NCBI GenBank assembly: GCA_005402585.1
Contig: BIFP01000035.1
Location: forward strand, 186,001 to 250,000
DNA from: Micromonosporaceae bacterium KJ-029
Lineage (GTDB): Bacteria > Actinomycetota > Actinomycetes > Mycobacteriales > Micromonosporaceae
Direction of reading: 5' to 3'
DNA: 64,000 bases
This document shows positions 54,704 to 62,269 of this stretch, one piece after another; the first letter of the stretch is position 1; each line of letters begins with the position of its first letter. A program made the position numbers and the translations under genes. The notes under the pieces were generated by a model. It made no database searches. It saw only the letters and a program-made list of their open reading frames with translations, and was not told where the DNA came from.

Positions 54704-54880
54704 TCAGATCGCCGAATTGAACGCCGCCACGTCAACTGCCTCCGAGCGATCGCGGTCCTCGATGATCCGCCGCACGAGGGGGCGAACCTGGTCGGCGGTG
54801 AGCTGGCGCAGTGGAGTACGCAGAAGAACAGTCAGATCGGTGGATGTCTGCTGGGCCTCGACAGGTGCGGCATGGGCCAC
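54704..54880 (-). CDS. fxsA: FxSxx-COOH precursor peptide FxsA
   Basis: A 58-aa precursor peptide ending in FNSAI, an exact FxSxx C-terminus. GTG 54880 follows AGGGGG with a 7-nt spacer. The leader part is helical and charged (LTVLLRTPLRQLTADQVRPL, RRIIEDRDR) and the C-terminus (AVDVAAFNSAI) is the likely modified core: Phe54, Asn55, Ser56. The stop is 4 nt before fxsB, so the two are co-expressed. It is short enough to be missed by automatic calling. The modification probably links Phe54 to the third residue of the motif, by analogy with family enzymes; not shown here. Confidence 0.9.
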   Translation of the reverse strand: MAHAAPVEAQQTSTDLTVLLRTPLRQLTADQVRPLVRRIIEDRDRSEAVDVAAFNSAI

Positions 54881-54930
54881 GGCGTTTCCCCCTCAATGCC
54901 GGATACATGCGGGCGGATCGGTCTGCGGCG

Positions 54931-54954
54931 GTGGAGCGACGAACGTCACTCCAC
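54931..54954 (-). promoter_or_regulatory. Imperfect inverted repeat upstream of fxsA
   Basis: GTGGAG-C-GAC and GTC-A-CTCCAC face each other around GAAC, giving a 24-bp imperfect palindrome about 50 bp before the fxsA start. It could be an operator or an RNA hairpin. Confidence 0.35.
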
Positions 54955-55035
54955 TTAGTAGCATAGAGACGACCTGCCGTAATGTCATCGGCGAGCACGG
55001 AGCCCACCGCCGCACAGAGCCAGCCGGCCGGCCGG

Positions 55036-55173
55036 TCAGGACCGCGGCTTCGCCATTAGCGTCCGTGGCTCGATCTTCGGTTGACACGCCCACCAGATAC
55101 CGCCGTAGCAGTCAATACGGGACGGAAAGGCGCCTGCTGGGTTCGGAGCCTGCATTAGTCCGTCCTTGCCCAT
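55036..55173 (-). CDS. Candidate 45-aa orphan peptide next to fxsA
   Basis: A short ORF with a good ribosome site (GAGGAAGG, 7-nt spacer) encodes a 45-aa peptide with two Cys around an aromatic core (DCYGGIWWACQPK), Pro-rich flanks and a basic end (MAKPRS). It lies between the hairpin ending the SWIM operon and the fxsA gene, same strand. It matches nothing I know. It could be a second modified peptide, a small regulator or a chance ORF; its third-position GC is lower than that of the large genes but similar to fxsA. Confidence 0.4.
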   Translation of the reverse strand: MGKDGLMQAPNPAGAFPSRIDCYGGIWWACQPKIEPRTLMAKPRS

Positions 55174-55200
55174 GCCCGCACCTTCCTCGCCAAGGGCGTC

Positions 55201-55228
55201 GGCGCCCGCCCGGGTCCGGGCGGGCGCC
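55201..55228 (-). terminator. Strong hairpin after the SWIM gene
   Basis: A perfect 13-bp stem (GGCGCCCGCCCGG / CCGGGCGGGCGCC) around GT. It separates the MoxR-vWA-SWIM operon from the FxSxx region. Confidence 0.75.
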
Positions 55229-55307
55229 GGGGCGCAGGTGGTCCGCGTCTTGCGATCAGCTGGCCGGTCAGCCGCCGGCTCGGGGCTCAGTCGCCCGGAC
55301 GCCCAGG

Positions 55308-57215
55308 TCAGCCCACCGGTGGGGAGGTCCAGGAGGAGCGGATCAGCTCCCGCTCGGCGGCGGCGAGGTGGGCGGTCACGGCGAGCCAGGCCCAGGCGTA
55401 CCGGTCCGGGTCGGGATCGGTGAGCCGGCCGAACGCGTCCCGTCCGCGCCGGTCGGACTCGTCGGCGAACGCGGCGGCCACTGCGGCGGCGGTGGTGAAG
55501 CCGGCGCGGCGTAGCGGACCGGCCAGCCCGGCGCCGTCGCCGCGGGCCGCCTCGGCGACGGCGCGGCGACCGCCGGAGACGGCCAGTTCCACCAGCCGGC
55601 GGACCCGCCACAGCGGGGACTCGGCAACCGCGTCGGCGCCGACGGCGAGCACCGGTCCGGTCATCGCCGGGTCGCGCGGCGGTAGGTGGCCGCCCTGGAT
55701 CTCGTCGTAGCCGAGGTCCGCCCGGCCGTGCCAGCCTGGCGGCAGGCGCAGCGTCGTGGTGGCACCGGGCACCGGGCCGACCGCGAGCGGGTGCAGCGTG
55801 CTGGCCCGGTCGGGGTCCAGTCGTCCGACCACCCGGATCCGCAGACCCGGCCGGGAGGCGAGTCGCCGCAGGTTGGCCACGTGGGCCAGCATCGGGTGGG
55901 AGTTGACCGGCACCAGCCGGATCACTGGCCCGTCCGGCACCGGCACACGGTCCGGTCCGGCGTCGGTGGCGGGGGCCAGCTCGCGGGCCAGCACCTGGTC
56001 ACCGACGGCACCGACCACAATCAGGTCGCAGCCGACCAGCGCGGTGCCGGCCCGGCCCGGGTCCTCCGGGTCGTCGGCGGCGAGTTGGGCGGTCACCACC
56101 TCGGCGAGCGGGCGGGCGAACAGCTCCGCCAGCGGTCCGGTGGACCAGTCGGCCTCGGCGAGCGGGCTGGCCCGGACCCCCTTGCCGGCACCGAGGCGGC
56201 CGTCCGGGGAGACGGTGGTGCCGGTGATCCGCAGGCCACCGCGGGCCAGCACCGCGTGGTTGACCGCGACCGCACCCATCTCGGTGACCGCCCGGGCGCA
56301 GTCGCGTGCCCGGTCCGGACCGCCCGGTTTCACGTCGCCGAAGGAGAGCCGGCGCCCGTCGGCGGCCACCAGGTGGGTGACCACACCGGCGTACCCGGTC
56401 GCGCTGATGACCGGTTCCCGGCAGATGCCGTACACCTCCAGCGTGCCGTCCGGCTGATAGGCCCGCCGAAGGATGCCGACCAGCGCCGGGTCGGGATCAC
56501 CGGCGGCCAGCCGGCCGGCCACGTAGAGCAGGTCGTGCAGTACCTCGACCAGCTCGGCCAGCCGGTGGCCGGTCCGCCGTTCCCGGTGCGCGCGCAGGCC
56601 CCGTACGGTGCGCAGCGCGGCACTCTCGGCTCGCGGCAGGCCGGCCAGGCGAGCGCCGTGGGCGGCCCGGAGCAGTTCCGCCTGGGGGACCGCGCCGGCG
56701 GCCGGCATGCCGGCCGCGAGCACCGCGGCGGCGGCGCGCCACAGCGCCTCCGCTGCGGCCTGTTGCGCCTTCGTCGGTGTCGTGCTCCGGCCGCCGGTGG
56801 CCGCGCCAGCCGTCTTCCTGGTACGACCGGCCCTCCCGGTGCTGTCGACCGCCGGCGGGGTGGCGGTGGTGGACGCCGGATCGGGGTGGGTGGCCGGGTC
56901 GGCGACCGGGCAGGCGACCAGGACTGCGGTCCGGTGCAGGCAGCGGGGTGCCAGCAGGCAGCTGCACCGCGCCTGATCCGGGTCGGTGACCGCGCCGGTC
57001 GGTCCAGGCGCCAGGGTGACCAGTGCCTCGGGGCCGCAGTCGATCGACAACCCGCCGTCGGCCCGGCCGACCGGTACGCCGGCCAGCCGGTCGACGGTGG
57101 CGTCCAGCCGCTTGTGCAGCCGGGGTGGCAGGGCCGCCACCGCCGCGAGGGCGACCCTCGGCAGCACCGGCGGCAGCCGGTCGGTGTCCGCTGCGGTGGG
57201 TGTGCGGTCCGTCAA
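55308..57215 (-). CDS. SWIM zinc-finger protein of the MoxR-vWA cluster
   Basis: A 635-aa protein with a SWIM zinc finger near the N-terminus (C84-S-C86 ... C92-L-H94 in RCSCLLAPRCLHR), then a long region of unknown fold with an Ala/Thr linker near 110-140. SWIM fingers bind DNA or protein. TTG 57215 overlaps the stop of the vWA gene and has GGAGG six bases upstream, so it is co-translated. In actinobacteria such proteins regularly go with MoxR and vWA genes. A role in substrate recognition for the MoxR-vWA machine is plausible, not shown. Confidence 0.85.
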   Translation of the reverse strand: MTDRTPTAADTDRLPPVLPRVALAAVAALPPRLHKRLDATVDRLAGVPVGRADGGLSIDCGPEALVTLAPGPTGAVTDPDQARCSCLLAPRCLHRTAVLVACPVADPATHPDPASTTATPPAVDSTGRAGRTRKTAGAATGGRSTTPTKAQQAAAEALWRAAAAVLAAGMPAAGAVPQAELLRAAHGARLAGLPRAESAALRTVRGLRAHRERRTGHRLAELVEVLHDLLYVAGRLAAGDPDPALVGILRRAYQPDGTLEVYGICREPVISATGYAGVVTHLVAADGRRLSFGDVKPGGPDRARDCARAVTEMGAVAVNHAVLARGGLRITGTTVSPDGRLGAGKGVRASPLAEADWSTGPLAELFARPLAEVVTAQLAADDPEDPGRAGTALVGCDLIVVGAVGDQVLARELAPATDAGPDRVPVPDGPVIRLVPVNSHPMLAHVANLRRLASRPGLRIRVVGRLDPDRASTLHPLAVGPVPGATTTLRLPPGWHGRADLGYDEIQGGHLPPRDPAMTGPVLAVGADAVAESPLWRVRRLVELAVSGGRRAVAEAARGDGAGLAGPLRRAGFTTAAAVAAAFADESDRRGRDAFGRLTDPDPDRYAWAWLAVTAHLAAAERELIRSSWTSPPVG

Positions 57216-60200
57216 CGTGATCCTCCGCGGATGCGGTCGCCCACCCAGCGGGCGAGTTCGAGCGGGCTGAGGGCGGCGACCGGCATCCCGGCCGCGACGA
57301 GTTGTTCGGCGACCGGTACCGAGTAGCAGGGCACTCCCCTGTCGTTCAGCGCGGCGCAGCCGAGCAGATGCACGCCGGAACCGGCCAGCGTGCGAACCTC
57401 GCCGAGCAGGCCGGCCAGCGGGTAGCCCTCCTCGAAGTCGCTGACCACGGCGACGATGGTGCGGCTCGGCACGGTCACCAACGAGCGGGCGTGGGCCAGC
57501 CCGGCGGCGATGTGCGTACCGCCGCCGACACGTACCTCCAGCAGCAGCGACAGCGGGTCGTCGACCCGGTCGGTCAGGTCGACCACTTCGGTGGAGAAGG
57601 CGAGGAAGTGGGTGGACAGGGTGGGCACCCCGGCCAGTACGGCGGCGGTCAACGCCGACCACACCACCGACGCCTCCATCGAGCCGGACACATCGACCAC
57701 CAGCACCAGCCGCCAGTCGGCCTCCTTGCGGGTGCGGGTGTTGAAGATCGGACGTTCCGGCACCACCACCGTCCGGCCGTCACCGAGCCGCTGGGTGTGC
57801 GCCAGGTTCGCCCGAAGCGTACGGGCGAGGTTGATCCGGCCGCCGGGACGGCGGGACGGACGCGGGTTGGTCAGCCCGGTCAGCGCCGGACGCACCTGGG
57901 TGGCCAACTCCTTTGTCAGCTCCTCGACCAACCGCCGGACCAGTGGCCGCAGCTTGGCCAGCTGCGCCTCCGGCAGGCCACCGGCCAGCGACAGCACCGA
58001 GGTCAGCAGCTCCATCGAAGGGCGCACCGCGGCCGGGTCGAGTTCGGTGAGCACATCGGTGCGGCCGTTCTCGGCCGCTCGGGCGATCACCTCCTCGCGT
58101 ACCGTGGTGCCGAACAGCGCCTCGAGTTCGTCGGCCCACTCACGTGCGGTCGGGAAGGACGCTTCCTGGCCGCCCCTGGCGGCCTGACCGAGGTCGGTGG
58201 CGCCCTCGCCCTGGCCCGCCCCGTACAGCTCGTCGAGGGCGCGGGCGTAACGGCGGGCGTCGGCCGGCAACCGGTCGGGCTGGCGGCCCAGCAGCAGCCG
58301 CCACCGGTCGGTGGGGCTGAGTTGGGCGTCCGGCGGGCGCGGCACGGGTGTGGCGCCGGTGAGGGCGCTGGCGAGGCCGCTCGACAGGTCCGGGATCGGG
58401 ATGTGGCGGGCGATGAGGGCGGCCCGGCCGGCCGCGTCGGCGGCGGCCCAGCGGGCCAGCAGCTCGGGCGGGGCGGACAGGGCCAGGTCGAGGCGGTCGC
58501 CGAGCCGTTCGGCGATGGTGTGCAGCAGTCGATCCCGGGCCGCCGGGGTGAGCGCGTCGAACCCGCCGCGCAGCGCCGGCAGCCGGTCCAGGAAGTCGGC
58601 GTCGGTGAGCCGCTCGATCCGCTCCAGCAGCGGGTCCAGCGCGGCCGGGGCGGACTGCAGCAGCGGGTGCGCCGCAGTGAGCAGGCCACCGAGGAATCGG
58701 TGCAGGTGCCGGCGGGTGTCCGGTCCGGTCGCCGCGTCGATCGAGCCGGCCAGCCGGGTGCCGAGGGTCTCCAGATCCGTCAGGTCGAGCAGCACCCGGG
58801 CGGCCAGTGCGGCACCCTGGATCAGTGCCGAACCGGCCCGGGTCAGGTAGCCGAGGGCCTCGTCCAGGCGCAGGCCGACCCGGTCCTCGCCGGCCCGCAC
58901 CGCGAGGTCGACCAGCGCGGCGGCGTCGGCCGCCGCGTCGCTGCCGGCCAGGCCGGGCAGCCCGCGAACCGCCGCGTCCAGCAGCACGACGGACAGCTCG
59001 ACCGCCCGGGCCCGACCGTCGACGGTGGTGCCGGGCAGGTGTTCCCGGCGCAGCGCCTCCAGCAGGTCCAGGGCGGCCAGCAGCTCGGGGAGTGTGCCGG
59101 TGCCCGGCAACACCGTGGCGGCCAGTTCCAGCCGTTCGGTGACCAGCTCGGGCAGATCGCACCGGGCGGCGTCGTGCAGCCCGGTGAGCAGTTGGGCGGC
59201 GGTGGGACCACCGTCGGCGGCCTCCCGGCGGAACCGGTCGCGCAGGGTACCGGCCGCAGCCAGCGCCGAGGTCACCCCGCGTACGCCGACGAGGTCCAGC
59301 CGCGCCGCCACGGACGGGGTCCAGGCCAGTTGCCAGCGGGTGGTCAGCGCGGCACCGTCGCCGGTTCCGGAGACCGCGATCGGCTCGCCGTAGCCGACCC
59401 CGCAGACCTGGAGCCGTTGCAGCAGGATCTCCCGGCGCCCGTCCAGCTCGGTCCGCAGCGGGTCCAGGCGGATCTCGCGGGACTTCGGGCTGTCCGGGCT
59501 GGGCAGTCGCAGTGCGGTGAGTTCCGCCTCGACCGCGGGGCCGAGGCCGGACCGGGGCGTACCGGGGGCGATCCGGCCCCGTTCGGCACCGACCAGCACG
59601 GCTTCCAGCGCCTTGGCCAGCGCCCGGCCACGGCCGAGCAGTTCGCCCTGGCCGAGCACGGTGGTCACCGCCTCCAGCACCTCGCCTCGCCCGGGGGCGG
59701 GCAGGTCCCGCAGCCGGGCCAGGTCACCGGCCAACCGTACCGTCTCGGCGGCCTCACCGGTACCGGCGGTGTGACCGGCCGAGCGTAGTTCCCGGCACAG
59801 GTCGGTGACCGCCCGGGCGGCGGCGGCCCGGATCCGTTCCGGGTCGCCGGCGGCGGTGAAGACGGACTGCTGCCAGCGCGGGTCGCGGATCCCGGCCGGG
59901 TAGCCGGACCGGGAGTCGAGCAGGTCGAACGCGTACGGCACCAGCGAGGTGACCGCCGCGTCGCCGCCGTTGCCGGTGGCCGGTCCGGGCGGGGTCGTCA
60001 CGGACCGAACCGGACCGGACCGGGTGGACGCGGCGGCCACTCCGACGGTCGAGGCCGGATCGCCGCCGACCGGGCCGGACGTCGGCTCCCCGCCATCATC
60101 CACAGTGGACGTTTGTCGAGCATCGCCAGCCGGACCGTCACCGGTCGACGGGGCGGCGAGCAGGGCCGGGGCGTGGAACGCACCGATGACGGCGGCGACC

Positions 60201-60964
60201 CGCCGACCGTCCGCGCCGGCCTCGGCCAGCACCCGGCGCATGTGCCGCTCGCGAGCCAGGTCACGGGCCGGTACGCCGGCGCCGCTGGCGCTGTCGGTAC
60301 GCATCGCCCAGCCGACGCCGAGGGCGGCCCGGCGGACCGCCTCGGGCGGGCAGCCCGGGGCACGCACCTCGACCACCCGGTCCCACAGGTCGTCGCCGTC
60401 GCGGCCGGTGCCGCTGGCACTGAGCGCAGCGGCGTAGGACCGGCGCAGGCCGGGCACCGGCTCACCGGCGGCCGGCTCGGGATCGCCACCGGCGGTCGGG
60501 TCCGGGCCGGTAGTCGGATCCGAGCCGGTGGCGTCGGCGGCCCAGCCGGGGTCGGCCAGCGGCAGGTCGCAGCAGACCACCTCGACGCCGCGCTGCCGGG
60601 CCCAGCGGATCGCGGCCAGCTCCGGCGAGAAGTCGGCGAACGGGTAGAAGCCCATCGGCCCGTCCGCGCCGTGGCTGCCGACCAGGGCCAGCGGGGCCCG
60701 GGCAGCCGGGTCGGACAGGTACGGCAGCCAGCGCTGGAAGTCGGCCGGCAACTCGATGCAGACCACCTCGGTCCCGGCGGCGTCCAGCAGGGCCGGGACC
60801 ACCGCCGCCAGGGCCGGGCTGTGGTGCCGTACCCCGATCAGGTACGGCCGCACCGAACCGGCGAGCGCGTCGACCACGGCACGCGGATCGGTCGTCGGAT
60901 CGGCCGACAACGGGTCGGCGGTCGACGAAGCCGCGTCGGTCGACGTACTGGTCAGGGTCGTCAC
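57212..60964 (-). CDS. DUF5682-vWA fusion protein
   Basis: A 1250-aa protein. The N-terminal part (PYLIGVRHHSPALAAVVPAL; TEVVCIELPADFQRWLPYL; GPMGFYPFADFSPELAAIRW) is DUF5682-like, a TraB/GumN-related enzyme-like fold. The middle is helical and repetitive. The C-terminal ~200 residues are a von Willebrand A domain with an intact MIDAS (DVSGSM with D1091, GGGTHI, VVSDFEEG). The two parts are often encoded separately; here they form one chain. GTG 60964 overlaps the MoxR stop (GTGA) and TGA overlaps the SWIM start. It should be the partner of the MoxR ATPase. Confidence 0.87.
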   Translation of the reverse strand: MTTLTSTSTDAASSTADPLSADPTTDPRAVVDALAGSVRPYLIGVRHHSPALAAVVPALLDAAGTEVVCIELPADFQRWLPYLSDPAARAPLALVGSHGADGPMGFYPFADFSPELAAIRWARQRGVEVVCCDLPLADPGWAADATGSDPTTGPDPTAGGDPEPAAGEPVPGLRRSYAAALSASGTGRDGDDLWDRVVEVRAPGCPPEAVRRAALGVGWAMRTDSASGAGVPARDLARERHMRRVLAEAGADGRRVAAVIGAFHAPALLAAPSTGDGPAGDARQTSTVDDGGEPTSGPVGGDPASTVGVAAASTRSGPVRSVTTPPGPATGNGGDAAVTSLVPYAFDLLDSRSGYPAGIRDPRWQQSVFTAAGDPERIRAAAARAVTDLCRELRSAGHTAGTGEAAETVRLAGDLARLRDLPAPGRGEVLEAVTTVLGQGELLGRGRALAKALEAVLVGAERGRIAPGTPRSGLGPAVEAELTALRLPSPDSPKSREIRLDPLRTELDGRREILLQRLQVCGVGYGEPIAVSGTGDGAALTTRWQLAWTPSVAARLDLVGVRGVTSALAAAGTLRDRFRREAADGGPTAAQLLTGLHDAARCDLPELVTERLELAATVLPGTGTLPELLAALDLLEALRREHLPGTTVDGRARAVELSVVLLDAAVRGLPGLAGSDAAADAAALVDLAVRAGEDRVGLRLDEALGYLTRAGSALIQGAALAARVLLDLTDLETLGTRLAGSIDAATGPDTRRHLHRFLGGLLTAAHPLLQSAPAALDPLLERIERLTDADFLDRLPALRGGFDALTPAARDRLLHTIAERLGDRLDLALSAPPELLARWAAADAAGRAALIARHIPIPDLSSGLASALTGATPVPRPPDAQLSPTDRWRLLLGRQPDRLPADARRYARALDELYGAGQGEGATDLGQAARGGQEASFPTAREWADELEALFGTTVREEVIARAAENGRTDVLTELDPAAVRPSMELLTSVLSLAGGLPEAQLAKLRPLVRRLVEELTKELATQVRPALTGLTNPRPSRRPGGRINLARTLRANLAHTQRLGDGRTVVVPERPIFNTRTRKEADWRLVLVVDVSGSMEASVVWSALTAAVLAGVPTLSTHFLAFSTEVVDLTDRVDDPLSLLLEVRVGGGTHIAAGLAHARSLVTVPSRTIVAVVSDFEEGYPLAGLLGEVRTLAGSGVHLLGCAALNDRGVPCYSVPVAEQLVAAGMPVAALSPLELARWVGDRIRGGSR

Positions 60965-62151
60965 CGGAGGCTCTCCCGCAGGTCCCAGAGCCGGCGCCAC
61001 ATCGCCGAGCCGTCCTCGGCCCGGCGGCGAACCGGACCGTCCCAGTAGCCGAGCAGCCGGGCGTGGTCGTTCTGGTCGTCCTTGCGGACCACGCCGAGCA
61101 GGTGCCCGGGCACCAGGTCGAGCGCGTCCCCGGCGGGCAGGTACGCGGCGGACAGGCCGAGCGACACCGCCACCTGCACCGCCTCGGCGGTGGACATCAC
61201 CGTGCCGGGCCGTTCCACGTCCCAGCCCTCGCCGGAGCGGCCGGAACGCAGGTCGCGAAACACGGTGACCAGGGCGTCGAGCACCGCGTCGTCCACGGTG
61301 TACGCCGCACCCGCGCGCTGCACGGCGGCGGTGGCCTGCCGGCGGACCAGGTCGGTCTCGGTTTCCGCGTCGGAGATCGGGTGGATGGTCTCGAAGTTGA
61401 ACCGACGCTTGAGGGCCGAGGACATCTCCGACACGCCCCGGTCCCGCAGGTTGGCAGTGGCGATCACGGTGAACCCGGGCACCGCGCGGATCAGGCCGTC
61501 CTCGGTGCCGGCGAGTTCCGGCACGTTCATCCGCCGGTCGGACAGGATGGATACCAGCGCGTCCTGCACCTCGGGCAGGCAGCGGGTGACCTCCTCGATG
61601 CGGACCACCCGGCCGGAGCGCATCGCGGTCAGCACCGGTGAGTCGACCAGTGCCTGCGGGGTCGGGCCCTGGGCGAGCAGCAGGGCGTAGTTCCAGCCGT
61701 ACCGGAAGGCGTCCTCGGTGGTGCCGGCGGTGCCCTGCACGGTCAGCGCGCTGGTGCCGCAGACCGCGGCGGCCAGCAGCTCGGACAGCATGGACTTGGC
61801 GGTACCGGGCTCGCCGACCAGCAGCAGGCCCCGCTCACCGGCCAGGGTGACAACGCACCGCTCGACCAGGCTCCGCTCACCGACGAACTTCGCCGGGATG
61901 GTCATGCTGGCCGGCAGTTCGGTGCCGTCCGGGCCGGTACGCCGGTCGGCGGGCAGCTTCAACGCCTCGCCGTCGCTGCCCCGGATGAAGGTGACCACGG
62001 CGCGCGGGGTCAGCGCCCAGCCCGGTGGCCGGGCCCCGTCGTCGTACGCGGCCAGAAAGGCCAGTTCGTCGGCGTACCGTTGTTCGGCCGAGAGGACCTG
62101 GGCGGCGGCCTGCGGCGCCACGGTGGGGCGGACGTGTTCCGTCACGGTCAC
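60961..62151 (-). CDS. MoxR-type AAA+ ATPase
   Basis: A 396-aa AAA+ ATPase: Walker A GEPGTAKS (113-120), Walker B RIEEVTRC in the usual place, sensor 1 FTVIATANLRDRG and an Arg finger region in SSALKRRFNFE. MoxR proteins act as chaperones with vWA partners and load metals or mature complexes. GTG 62151 follows GAGGA. It is coupled downstream to the DUF5682-vWA gene by GTGA and lies 118 nt after the large unknown gene. Confidence 0.93.
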   Translation of the reverse strand: MTVTEHVRPTVAPQAAAQVLSAEQRYADELAFLAAYDDGARPPGWALTPRAVVTFIRGSDGEALKLPADRRTGPDGTELPASMTIPAKFVGERSLVERCVVTLAGERGLLLVGEPGTAKSMLSELLAAAVCGTSALTVQGTAGTTEDAFRYGWNYALLLAQGPTPQALVDSPVLTAMRSGRVVRIEEVTRCLPEVQDALVSILSDRRMNVPELAGTEDGLIRAVPGFTVIATANLRDRGVSEMSSALKRRFNFETIHPISDAETETDLVRRQATAAVQRAGAAYTVDDAVLDALVTVFRDLRSGRSGEGWDVERPGTVMSTAEAVQVAVSLGLSAAYLPAGDALDLVPGHLLGVVRKDDQNDHARLLGYWDGPVRRRAEDGSAMWRRLWDLRESLR

Positions 62152-62269
62152 GGGTGTTCCTCGATCTCTGTCGGGTTCGGATGGATGTTCGGGACAGGGG
62201 TCGGCGCCGGGGTGCTGCCGCGACGGCCGGAACGGTCGTCACGGCAGCACCGCCGTACGGGACTCGGGG

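Noticed and set aside
55201..55228. Hairpin considered as a riboswitch or attachment-site core
   Set aside because: A simple perfect stem with a 2-nt loop after a stop codon is best explained as a terminator; no integrase or direct repeats nearby.
57302..59788. Gly/Gln/Arg-rich plus-strand ORF opposite the vWA gene
   Set aside because: Antisense of a Leu/Ala-rich gene; composition explains the long open frame.
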